In this document: in pieces, positions 1 through 7,332 of the stretch
Layout: each line of letters starts with the position of its first letter
How positions within the stretch are numbered: position 1 is the stretch's first letter
NCBI RefSeq assembly: GCF_031846565.1
Contig: NZ_JAVRHL010000002.1
Span: 806,001 to 870,000, forward strand
Reading direction: 5' to 3'
Source of the DNA: Tropicimonas_B omnivorans
GTDB taxonomy: Bacteria > Pseudomonadota > Alphaproteobacteria > Rhodobacterales > Rhodobacteraceae
Length of the DNA: 64,000 nt
The notes under the pieces: generated by a model
What the model saw: the letters and a program-made list of their open reading frames with translations, nothing else
What the model was told of the DNA's origin: nothing
Databases searched by the model: none
Translations under genes and position numbers: made by a program

Positions 1-373
1 CATGCATCTCCGCTCGCTCCGCCGCGTCCAGGGCGTCCTGACGCGTCACCGCGCCGTCCCCGTCCGTATCGAGCTTGCCGAACATCCGGCCCACGCGCCG
101 TTCGAAGCGCTCGGCCTCCCGGCGTTCCGCCGCGGCGCGCATGTCCTCGAGGCTGATCTCGCCGTCGCCGTCCCTATCGGCGGCGTCGAACATCGCGGCA
201 GCACGGGCGCGGGCCCGGCTCGAGAGCTCCTCGAGGGAGAGTTCGCCGTCGCCATCGGCATCGAGATCGGCAAAGGCCGGGCGGTCGGCGCGCTCGGGGC
301 CGGCGTTCTGGGCGAAGGCCGCCGGGGCGAGGCCGGCGGCGATCAGGGAGGCGATCAGGGTCATCCGTGTCAT
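1..373 (-). CDS. Secreted EF-hand calcium-binding protein (3' end outside window)
   Basis: The gene runs leftward off the window edge; 124 codons are visible. The product starts MTRMTLIASLIAAG and has a Sec signal peptide ending near AAFAQN (about residue 22), so it should act in the periplasm or outside. Three acidic loops of EF-hand type follow: DLDADGDGELSLEE (about 36-49), DAADRDGDGEIS and KLDTDGDGAVTRQD, each with Asp at positions 1, 3 and 5. Ca2+ binding is known for this loop; the cellular role is not evident. The ATG at 373 was chosen because AGAGGA lies about 10 bases upstream; an in-frame ATG at 364 is possible. It is divergent from the DUF983 gene. No partner gene is visible on this side. 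Confidence 0.85.
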   Translation of the reverse strand, partial: MTRMTLIASLIAAGLAPAAFAQNAGPERADRPAFADLDADGDGELSLEELSSRARARAAAMFDAADRDGDGEISLEDMRAAAERREAERFERRVGRMFGKLDTDGDGAVTRQDALDAAERAEMH

Positions 374-548
374 CTTGGAACAGGTCCTCTGGGGGAATAT
401 GTCGTTCGCTTCGAAGCCCCGGTCCGCTTTGGTCCCGTGGGGGACGCCACCGCCCGGCGCTTCAAAGGGTTCCACGCAGCACGCGCCGCATTCCGTCGTC
501 ACGGTTTCGTCAGATGCCAGCCGCCCGCGCCGGCGGTCCCGAAACCCT

Positions 549-568
549 GCGACCGATGCACCGGTCGC
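549..568. promoter_or_regulatory. Perfect inverted repeat upstream of the DUF983 gene
   Basis: GCGACCG and CGGTCGC (7 bp each) flank a 6-base spacer. The repeat lies about 60 bases before the DUF983 start, in the divergent EF-hand/DUF983 region. It could be an operator or a small hairpin. No regulator is indicated. Confidence 0.3.
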
Positions 569-627
569 CATGAGGCCCGATCTTCCCTATGTATGGTTTT
601 GCGAGCAGCACCGAAGGAGCCACCGCC

Positions 628-1059
628 ATGGATCTCGAACACGGCACAGAACAGCGCCCGGCCGCGCCTGTACGGGACGAGGACGACCGTCCCCTCGGCC
701 AGTCCGTCCTGCGCGGCTTCCGCCAGCGCTGCCCCAATTGCGGCGAGGGGAAGATCCTTTTCAAGTACCTCAAGGTGCGGCCGGCCTGTCCCGTCTGCGG
801 GGAGGATCTGTCCCACCAGCGCGCCGATGACGGCCCGGCCTACGTCACCATCCTCCTCGTGGGGCACATCCTCGGTGTCGTGATCCATCTCGTCTGGGTC
901 CACCTGCGGCCCAGTCCGCTGACGATGGCGCTGACGCTGTCGGCCGGCGTCATCGTGCTGTCGCTCTGGCTCCTGCCGAGGATCAAGGGGGCGTTCGTCG
1001 GCCTTCAGTGGTCCCGCAGGATGCATGGCTTCGGGCAGGGTGAGCCGGCCACTGACTGA
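628..1059 (+). CDS. DUF983 family small membrane protein with zinc ribbon
   Basis: A 143-residue protein. A zinc-ribbon-like element CPNCGEG...ACPVCGED sits at about residues 33-57, followed by two hydrophobic segments (about 73-93 and 97-120). This CxxC-x-CxxC plus two-helix layout is that of the DUF983 family, whose function is unknown; in alphaproteobacteria members are often found near respiratory or NUDIX genes. The ATG at 628 is preceded by AAGGAG at 7-8 bases; an upstream in-frame ATG at 589 has no ribosome site. The downstream NUDIX gene starts inside the last 35 bases in another frame, so the two are probably co-translated. Confidence 0.85.
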   Translation: MDLEHGTEQRPAAPVRDEDDRPLGQSVLRGFRQRCPNCGEGKILFKYLKVRPACPVCGEDLSHQRADDGPAYVTILLVGHILGVVIHLVWVHLRPSPLTMALTLSAGVIVLSLWLLPRIKGAFVGLQWSRRMHGFGQGEPATD

Positions 1060-1711
1060 GGCATCGCATATCCCGGTCCGCCCCGCGGCGACGGTGATCT
1101 TCCATCGCGAGGCCGCGTCCGGGCCGGAGGTGCTGATGGGCCGGCGAGGCGGGCGCGCGGCCTTCCTTCCGGGCCGCATGGTCTTTCCCGGGGGCGCTGT
1201 CGAAGACGCCGATGAGGAGATTCCGCTGGCCGCGATGCCGCCGGAGCGCGAGCTGCACCGGCTCGGATTGCGCTCCGGGCTTGCGCCGCGGGCGCTCCTC
1301 GTCGCCGCGATCCGGGAGACGTGGGAGGAGACGGGCCTCATTCTCGGCGCGGCCGGGGCGTGGAAGGATCCGCCCGCAGGCTGGCGCGGCTTCGCTAGAG
1401 CGGGCTACCTCCCCGACGCCTCCGCGCTTCGTCTCGTCTTGCGCGCGGTCACGCCGCCGGACCGGCCCCGCCGTTTCGACGCGCGGATCTTCAGCGCGCC
1501 GGCCGCGGCGCTCATCGAGGCGGGACACGCGGGGGACGGGGAGCTCTCGAGCCTTGCCTGGGTGCCGATGGAGGCGGCCCTCGCCGACGATCCGCCCTTC
1601 ATAACCCGCCTCGCGCTGGGCGAGCTCGCCGATCGCTTCGAGAGCCCAGACCTTCCGCCGCGCCTCGTTGCCTGCGAAGCGCGCCTGACCCGGTCGAGCC
1701 GCCTCGGCTGA
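1025..1711 (+). CDS. NUDIX hydrolase
   Basis: A 228-residue NUDIX-fold protein that should hydrolyse a nucleoside diphosphate linked to another moiety; the substrate cannot be told. The Nudix box is present but split: GGAVED (about residue 57) and, after an insert of some 35 residues, AAIRETWEETGLIL (about 93-106), which holds the metal-binding REtWEETGL core. A large insert between the Gly-Gly and REXXEE halves is known for the NUDT19/CoA-pyrophosphatase-like group, so a CoA-type substrate is one possibility. The ATG at 1025 overlaps the DUF983 gene and has only a weak ribosome site; a GTG at 1040 is an alternative. It converges on the DMT transporter gene with 5 bases between stops. Confidence 0.85.
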   Translation: MASGRVSRPLTEASHIPVRPAATVIFHREAASGPEVLMGRRGGRAAFLPGRMVFPGGAVEDADEEIPLAAMPPERELHRLGLRSGLAPRALLVAAIRETWEETGLILGAAGAWKDPPAGWRGFARAGYLPDASALRLVLRAVTPPDRPRRFDARIFSAPAAALIEAGHAGDGELSSLAWVPMEAALADDPPFITRLALGELADRFESPDLPPRLVACEARLTRSSRLG

Positions 1712-1716
1712 TCCCG

Positions 1717-2601
1717 TCAGGTCAGCACGATCAGCGCCAGGATGGACGCGCCGAGCGCAGCGATTCCCGTGCCCTCGCGCAGGGTGATCCGTTCTTCGAA
1801 GAAGAGAACGCCGCCCGCGATCCCGAATAGCAGCTCGACCTGTCCGACCGCCTGCACCACGGCGGCATTCATCTGCGCGAAGGCCGCGAACCAGCAATAG
1901 CTTCCCGCGAGCGATGTCAGTCCGACGAGCAGTCCCGGCCGCCATGCGCGCAGCACGGCGACGATCTGCGGCCTGTCGCTGAGGGCGAACCACGCGGCCA
2001 TGATCGCGGTCTGCATCACGACGACGATGGTCAGCGCGACCCCGGCGCGGAGGGCCACCGAACCGTCCATGAGCGCCAGCGTCGCCCCGCGATACGACAC
2101 GCCCGCCACCGCGAAGGCCGCTCCGGAGGCGAGGCCCAGCATCAGCGCCCGCCCGTCCGGGCGCAGGCCGCGTTCAGGGAGGGACAGGACCACGAGACCG
2201 CATGCGCCGATGAGGATCGCCAGCACCGCGAGGAGCGGGAGCGTGTCGCCGAGGATGGCCCAGCCCATGGCCGCCGTCATCAGGATCTCGGATTTCTTCA
2301 GCGTGATCCCCACCGCGAAATGCCTGAGGCGGAAGAGGCTCACCACCCAGATCGTTGCCGCGATCTGCCCAACCGCACCGCCGAGGGCGAAGAGCCAGAA
2401 GGAGGGCGCGGCGGCCGGCATCTCCTGTCCTGCGACAAGCGCGGCGCCGAGGCCGAGGACGAGGAAAGGCGCCGCCCAGAGGAAGCGGGCCCACGTGGCG
2501 CCGGCAGAGGACAGGCCGCCCATGTTCAGCCGCTTCTGCAGTGCGAAGCGCACCGTCTGGAAGAGGGCTGCGGCGAATGTGGCGAGGATCCAGGGCTCCA
2601 T
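1717..2601 (-). CDS. EamA/DMT superfamily transporter
   Basis: A 294-residue inner-membrane protein with about ten hydrophobic segments in two homologous halves, typical of the drug/metabolite (EamA) exporters. The usual end-of-domain signature is seen near the C terminus (VELLFGIAGGVLFFEERIT), and a short motif at about residue 120 (KKSEILMTAAMGWAILGD) marks the first half. The substrate cannot be predicted; the family exports amino acids, nucleobases and toxic metabolites. The ATG at 2601 has AAGGA 8 bases upstream, although the frame stays open further. The gene is divergent from the H-NOX-like operon and shares a 105-bp control region with an 8-bp palindrome. Confidence 0.85.
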   Translation of the reverse strand: MEPWILATFAAALFQTVRFALQKRLNMGGLSSAGATWARFLWAAPFLVLGLGAALVAGQEMPAAAPSFWLFALGGAVGQIAATIWVVSLFRLRHFAVGITLKKSEILMTAAMGWAILGDTLPLLAVLAILIGACGLVVLSLPERGLRPDGRALMLGLASGAAFAVAGVSYRGATLALMDGSVALRAGVALTIVVVMQTAIMAAWFALSDRPQIVAVLRAWRPGLLVGLTSLAGSYCWFAAFAQMNAAVVQAVGQVELLFGIAGGVLFFEERITLREGTGIAALGASILALIVLT

Positions 2602-2652
2602 CGCGTGTCCTTGGCATGCGCGCGGGAAGGGCGAAAGCGCGTATTTGCCTCT

Positions 2653-2674
2653 CGTTAGGGATTGGGCCCTAACG
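2653..2674. promoter_or_regulatory. Candidate operator (8-bp inverted repeat) between the DMT exporter and the H-NOX-like operon
   Basis: CGTTAGGG and CCCTAACG form a perfect 8-bp inverted repeat around ATTGGG. It lies 33 bases before the H-NOX-like start and 52 bases before the divergent DMT start, where a repressor could control one or both. The regulator is unknown. Confidence 0.4.
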
Positions 2675-2706
2675 TGCAGTGGGGGCAGAGACGGGATTCG
2701 AGGCGG

Positions 2707-3324
2707 ATGCACGGTCTGATCAACAGGGCGATCCAGGGGTTCGCCGTCGATACGGCGGGACCGGATGCATGGCGCCGCGTGGCACGGGAGGCGGACATTG
2801 ATCCCAACCAGCCCTTCATGCCGCTCATGGTCCGCAACACGCCGGTGACGCACCGCCTTCTCGAGGCAACATCCCGCGTCCTCGAAAAGCCGGCTCCCGT
2901 GGTGCTGGAGGATCTGGGGACGTGGCTCGTCGCCGGTCGGGGGACCGCGCCGATCCGCCGCCTCCTGCGCTTCGGCGGCGAGACGTTCCCCGATTTCCTG
3001 CATTCCCTCGAGGATCTTCCGGGCCGCGCCCGCCTGGCCGTCTCCGGCCTTCAACTGCCGACGATACGCCTCGGTCAGGGCCGCGACGGGCGTTACACGA
3101 TCGCGATCGACGCGCCGCATGGCGGTTACGGTTACGTTCTGTGCGGCATCCTGCGCGCCCTGGCGGACGATTACGGGACGCTCGCGCTTCTCGATCCGCC
3201 GCCGGAGGAACCGGAAGACGGTGCGTTCGGTGCCGGCAGTTTCCATCTCGGGCTGACCTTGATCGATACCACCTTCGCCGAGGCAAGGGCGTTCTCGCTC
3301 GTGGGTCCGGAGCGCGGCGAATGA
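2707..3324 (+). CDS. H-NOX-like (heme NO-binding domain) protein lacking the heme-ligating His
   Basis: A 205-residue soluble protein. The opening MHGLINRAIQGF...GPDAWRRV and the stretch RRLLRFGGETFPDFLHSLEDLPGRARL match the H-NOX fold, in which FLxxLDxxH provides the proximal heme histidine. Here that position is Pro105 (LEDLP), and the YxSxR heme-propionate motif reads as IDAPH at about 134-138. Both residues that hold heme in studied H-NOX proteins are therefore absent, so it may bind no heme or another ligand. The gene overlaps the HNOBA-GGDEF cyclase by 4 bp (ATGA), and the HNOBA domain is the known H-NOX partner. The ATG at 2707 has GAGG just upstream. Family membership is clear; ligand status is inferred by hand alignment. 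Confidence 0.8.
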   Translation: MHGLINRAIQGFAVDTAGPDAWRRVAREADIDPNQPFMPLMVRNTPVTHRLLEATSRVLEKPAPVVLEDLGTWLVAGRGTAPIRRLLRFGGETFPDFLHSLEDLPGRARLAVSGLQLPTIRLGQGRDGRYTIAIDAPHGGYGYVLCGILRALADDYGTLALLDPPPEEPEDGAFGAGSFHLGLTLIDTTFAEARAFSLVGPERGE

Positions 3325-4331
3325 CGGCGTCCGGGCAGAGCGACCTCCGAAAGGCGCGTTCCGCGCCGCCGCTTGGCCTTGCGCCCGAAGCGCTCGAGCG
3401 GCTGATGCCGATGCACCTCGTCGTGGGTGCGGATGGCACGATTGAACAAGCGGGGCGAACGATGACGCGGCTGCGTGCCGGGCTCGCGGGGCAGAACCTC
3501 TTCGAGGCCTTCGACCTGCGCAGACCGGCTGGGGCGTGCAGCGTCTCCGATCTTGTCGCCGGGGAGGGGCGCCTGCGTCTCGGCTTCCGCGAGTTTCCCC
3601 GCACGGCCTTCAAGGCGACCGCGGTTCCTCTGCCCGAGGGCGGCGGCGCGCTTGTGAATCTCTCCTTCGGGATCTCGATCGTGGATGCGGTCCGGCAGTA
3701 TGACCTGAGCGCCGGGGACTTCGCCGAGACCGATCTTGCCATCGAGATGCTCTACCTCGTCGAGGCGAAACACGCGGTGATGAGCGACTCGGAGCGCCTG
3801 ACCGCGCAGATCTACGGCGCGCAGCAGGCTGCCGAGGAGAAGGCAGCGACCGACGCCCTGACCGGGCTTCGGAACCGCCGCGCGTTTGACAGCGCATTGC
3901 AGGCTCTGGTCGCCGGTGGCCGGCCCTTCGCGGTCTTCCAGATGGACCTCGACCATTTCAAGGCGGTGAACGACACCCACGGCCATGCCGCCGGCGACGA
4001 TGTGCTGCTGAGGGTCGCCGCGATACTCTCGGGGCAGATCCGGACGGGCGACATCGCGGCGCGCCTCGGCGGTGACGAGTTCTGCCTGCTCCTGCCGGGC
4101 ACCGTCGATCCGGGCCGGCTCTCGGCTCTCGGCGAAACCCTGATCGCCCGTATCGAGGAGCCGATCATGGCTGGTGGGGTCACCTGCCACGTGTCGGCCT
4201 CCATCGGCGTTGCGGTGTCTCGGGGGACGGACGCGGACCCCGCGTCGCTTCTCTCCCGGGCAGATGCCGCCCTCTACGCCTCCAAGCATGCCGGGCGCGG
4301 ACGATGTACCTTCGCCGAGGAAGAGGGGTGA
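3321..4331 (+). CDS. HNOBA-GGDEF diguanylate cyclase
   Basis: A 336-residue cytoplasmic protein predicted to make c-di-GMP. Residues about 22-150 match the H-NOX-associated (HNOBA) domain, with signatures PMHLVVGADGTIEQAGR and LFEAFDLRRP. A coupling helix of about 25 residues follows (LYLVEAKHAVMSDSERL to EEKAATD), then a GGDEF domain (about 178-336). The active site GGDEF is at 250-254 and an RTGD at 241-244 gives the product-inhibition I-site (RxxD five residues before GGDEF). Start and upstream stop share ATGA, so translation is coupled to the H-NOX-like gene. The gene pair implies that the sensor controls the cyclase through HNOBA. No EAL domain is present. Confidence 0.9.
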   Translation: MTASGQSDLRKARSAPPLGLAPEALERLMPMHLVVGADGTIEQAGRTMTRLRAGLAGQNLFEAFDLRRPAGACSVSDLVAGEGRLRLGFREFPRTAFKATAVPLPEGGGALVNLSFGISIVDAVRQYDLSAGDFAETDLAIEMLYLVEAKHAVMSDSERLTAQIYGAQQAAEEKAATDALTGLRNRRAFDSALQALVAGGRPFAVFQMDLDHFKAVNDTHGHAAGDDVLLRVAAILSGQIRTGDIAARLGGDEFCLLLPGTVDPGRLSALGETLIARIEEPIMAGGVTCHVSASIGVAVSRGTDADPASLLSRADAALYASKHAGRGRCTFAEEEG

Positions 4332-4380
4332 CGGGCATTGGCGAGAAGGTGGCGAATGCGCCGATGAGAGAGTACTCGGC

Positions 4381-4415
4381 GGCGTTCGGCGTTCGGCGTT
4401 CGGCGTTCGGCGTCC
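4381..4415. repeat. Heptanucleotide tandem repeat (GGCGTTC x4, GGCGTCC x1)
   Basis: Five head-to-tail 7-bp units, four identical and one with a single change, about 50 bp after the cyclase stop codon. It is intergenic. Unit length 7 is not a multiple of 3, so length change here would alter any reading frame that crossed it, but none is convincing. Confidence 0.9.
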
Positions 4416-4555
4416 GGCGGCAGGCCTCTGGCGCGACGGAACCCGCGGCAACGGTCGGAGAACGGCGGAGGCGACCTGGGTCGGGGGCTGGGTCGAAGAA
4501 CATGGAAGGGCGCCGCTCGGCGATCATGTGCGTTTGGGAGCATCGGGGCTCGGGA

Positions 4556-4860
4556 TCAGCCGGGACGCCGCCAGTTCAACTCCGACGCGCTGTACGGCGG
4601 GCGGATCTCTTCGGACGGGAAGACTTGCCATACCCCGGCGGTCTCGCAGGCGCGGAAACCCAAGCTCCCGCCGCGCGTTTCCGCTGCTGCTGGCAGGCAT
4701 CCGGGCGTCGGCCGCGACCGGCGTAGCCCGCCGCGACGGTCTCTGCCGTCCCGCCAATAACGTCGTCCCGCCGACCTCCGCGCCCACGTGCCTGACACAG
4801 GCTCGGGTCCGCGCTGGACGCGAGCAGGAGGATGAGGGCCGGGCGCGGGATGCAACGCAC
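4556..4860 (-). pseudogene. Possible broken small secreted-protein gene
   Basis: Reading leftward from an ATG at 4860, one frame begins MRCIPRPALILLLASS, which resembles a signal peptide. A different frame ends with natural-looking sequence, FRACETAGVWQVFPSEEIRP, before a stop at 4556. No single frame joins them plausibly, so this may be a small gene with one or more frameshifts, or chance in GC-rich DNA. It lies just downstream of ligD in the same direction. Confidence 0.2.
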
Positions 4861-4872
4861 CCTAGCGTCGCG

Positions 4873-7332
4873 TCAGGACGTCATCTTCTCCAGCGCTTCG
4901 ATGGTCCTGTCGGTAATGGACTGAAGCGCGTCCTGAGCGGCAAGGTAGGGGCAGGTCTTGGGCCACCAGCTCTCCGCGGCATCCAGCGTGAAGGCGTTCG
5001 CCGAGCCCAGCGTGTCCAGCTCGTCCCACGTGACCGGCCGCGCGACCGGCCCCCCGGGGCGGGCACGGACGGAATAGGGGGTGATGGCCGTACTGCCGCG
5101 TTCGTTGCGCAGCCAGTCGATGAAGATCTTCCCCTTCCGCTTGGCCTTGGACATCGTGGCCACGTAGCGGTCCGGAGCGTCCTGTTGCATCACGTGTGCG
5201 ACCGTTTTGCTGAAGAGTTTCACCGTCTCCCAGCTGCGTGTCCGACGAAGCGGCGCCCAGACATGGACGCCCTTGCCGCCCGTCACCATGGCGGACGCGG
5301 CGATCCCCAGATCCTCCAGCCGGTCCTTCACGTCGAAGGCCGCGTGTTTCACATCGGCGAAGTCGAGGCCCCCGTCGGGGTCGAGGTCGAAGACGACGCG
5401 GTCCGGCCGATCCAGCCTGTCCCGTCTGGCGCCCCAGATATGGAACTCGATCGCGCCCATCTGCGCGGACGCGACGAAATGCGAGGGCCGGGTGGCGTAG
5501 AGGTAATCCTCCATGCCGTCCTTCTCCTCGATCTCCACGCGGGGCATGTCTTCGGGCCACCCCTTGCCCGGATGCTTCTGGAAGAAGCAGGCCTCTTCCG
5601 GGCCCGATGGGCAGCGCAGGAGGGAGAGAGGCCGGTCTCCGGCCGCCTCCACCATCCGTTCGCCGGCCATCTCGTAGTAGCGCGCGAAGTCGAGCTTGGT
5701 GATACCAGTTCCAGAAAACAGCTGCCGTCCGGGATGGGTGATGGCGATACCGGCAACGACGGCATTTTCCTCCGCGGTCTCGTGATCCATTCGCACCTCC
5801 GCTGCGTCCTTGTCCGACCTCAGGCCGAGAAAGGCGCCGTGCCGGATATGCCCGTCCCGCGTCAGTTCCGTGAAATCGACCTCGGCGATCATGTCGGGCG
5901 TGACCCAGATCGCGCCCCTGGCCATCCCCTTGGGGACATCCTCGAAGGGGGACGTCTTGCGAGGTCTCGCGGCCTTTCCGATGGCCTCGAAATCCCGGGC
6001 CTTGAAACCGGTTCCGACGCGGCCGCGATAGATCAGCGCCCTGTCCCGGAACTCACCGAGAAGCAGGGAGGAGAACGGGCGGCCGGCTTTGTCGGACGGG
6101 GAGAGCCCGCCGATGACGAATTCCTGTCGTTTCGTGCATTTGACCTTGACCCAGGCCTTGGACCGAGCGGCGCGGTAAGGAGCATTCGTCCGCTTGCTGA
6201 TGACCCCCTCGGCGCCCTCCTCGCAGGCAGCCGCGAAGACCTCGCCGCCGTCGCCCGTGATGATTTCCGTCAGGCGGATCTTGCCGGTCTTAGGCTCGTC
6301 CGCGAGCAGCGCCTCCAACGCCGCGCGGCGCTCCGTCAGGGGTTTTCCGCGCAGATCCGTTCCGTCCTTCGCGAGACAGTCGAATGCATGAAAGACAAGT
6401 GGGCCGCCTTCCGAAAGTGCGGCCTGAAGAGAAGAGAAGGGGGAGCCGTCGATCCGGGCGGCCATCACTTCGCCGTCGATCAGGGCGGACTTGCAGGGCA
6501 GGGCGGCGGCGGCTTCCTCGAGGTCCGCGAACCTGTCCGACCAGTCCTTGCCGGAGCGGGTGTAGAAGACCGGCCCGCCCTTGCCGAGCGCGATCAGGCA
6601 GCGATAGCCATCGAACTTGGTCTCGTGCCACCAATCGTCGCCCTCCGGGGCCTCCTCCACCAGCGTGGCGAGCTGCAGACCCTCGAAGGCGGGGCGCTTG
6701 CCGCGCTGGGCGGATTTCGGGGCAGCCGTACCGGGCCCGTTCGGGGCATTGCGGCCTTCCGCGATCTCGTCCATCCCGCGGCTCGTCTTCACGCTTGTGG
6801 TGAAGTCCCGCGTCAGGCGATCGCCGTCATCGCCGGCGAGATCGTCCTTCTCCTTGATCAGCAGCCAGTTCTCCCGCGTCTCGCCCTTTTTCCCGCGCAT
6901 GCGGACCAGCGCCCATCCGCCCTCCATCCGCTCACCGCCGAGGCGGAAGTGGAGCTTTCCGCTCTCGAGGCCCTCGGCCGGATCGTGCAGCGGCTCCCAG
7001 TCGCCCCGATCCCAGAGCATGACGGTGCCGCCGCCGTATTCCTTCTTCGGGATCGTGCCCTCGAAGGTGCCGTAGGACAGCGGATGATCCTCGGTGCGCA
7101 CCGCGAGACGCTTCTCGCCCGGATCGTCCGACGGCCCCTTAGTCACCGCCCAGGAGAGCAGGGCGCCGTCCCATTCGAGGCGAAAATCCCAGTGCAGGCG
7201 GGTTGCGGCGTGCTTCTGGACGTAGAACTTCAGTCTCGCGCCCGAACGGCCGGCCTCACCCTTCGGCTCGCTCGTACGGGCAAAGTCGCGCTTTTCGTTG
7301 TAGCGCTTCAGACGGTCTGCATCGCCTGTCAT
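4873..7332 (-). CDS. ligD: ATP-dependent DNA ligase D (multidomain)
   Basis: An 819-residue non-homologous end-joining enzyme with all three usual modules in the order phosphoesterase, ligase, polymerase. The phosphoesterase (about 20-165) has HAATRLHWDFR and the histidine of EDHPLSY, giving H41, H47, D49 and H83, which match the metal/active-site residues of Pseudomonas LigD almost number for number. The ligase (about 213-510) has the nucleotidyl motif KFDG with catalytic K239. The C-terminal polymerase/primase domain (about 540-815) has the metal motif DLDPD. It should trim, fill and seal double-strand breaks delivered by Ku. Its ATG shares ATGA with the stop codon of ku, so the two are one operon. 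Confidence 0.97.
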   Translation of the reverse strand: MTGDADRLKRYNEKRDFARTSEPKGEAGRSGARLKFYVQKHAATRLHWDFRLEWDGALLSWAVTKGPSDDPGEKRLAVRTEDHPLSYGTFEGTIPKKEYGGGTVMLWDRGDWEPLHDPAEGLESGKLHFRLGGERMEGGWALVRMRGKKGETRENWLLIKEKDDLAGDDGDRLTRDFTTSVKTSRGMDEIAEGRNAPNGPGTAAPKSAQRGKRPAFEGLQLATLVEEAPEGDDWWHETKFDGYRCLIALGKGGPVFYTRSGKDWSDRFADLEEAAAALPCKSALIDGEVMAARIDGSPFSSLQAALSEGGPLVFHAFDCLAKDGTDLRGKPLTERRAALEALLADEPKTGKIRLTEIITGDGGEVFAAACEEGAEGVISKRTNAPYRAARSKAWVKVKCTKRQEFVIGGLSPSDKAGRPFSSLLLGEFRDRALIYRGRVGTGFKARDFEAIGKAARPRKTSPFEDVPKGMARGAIWVTPDMIAEVDFTELTRDGHIRHGAFLGLRSDKDAAEVRMDHETAEENAVVAGIAITHPGRQLFSGTGITKLDFARYYEMAGERMVEAAGDRPLSLLRCPSGPEEACFFQKHPGKGWPEDMPRVEIEEKDGMEDYLYATRPSHFVASAQMGAIEFHIWGARRDRLDRPDRVVFDLDPDGGLDFADVKHAAFDVKDRLEDLGIAASAMVTGGKGVHVWAPLRRTRSWETVKLFSKTVAHVMQQDAPDRYVATMSKAKRKGKIFIDWLRNERGSTAITPYSVRARPGGPVARPVTWDELDTLGSANAFTLDAAESWWPKTCPYLAAQDALQSITDRTIEALEKMTS

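Larger units (their letters stand above)
4332..4872. other. 541-bp region without a convincing gene
   Basis: The gap lies between the cyclase and ligD. It holds a heptanucleotide repeat (4381-4415). On the minus strand at about 4860-4556 there are scraps of protein-like sequence in shifting frames, none of them a complete gene. No promoter or RNA gene was recognised. Confidence 0.6.

Noticed and set aside
4381..4415. Possible CRISPR array
   Set aside because: The repeat unit is only 7 bp with no spacers, and there are no cas genes in the window.
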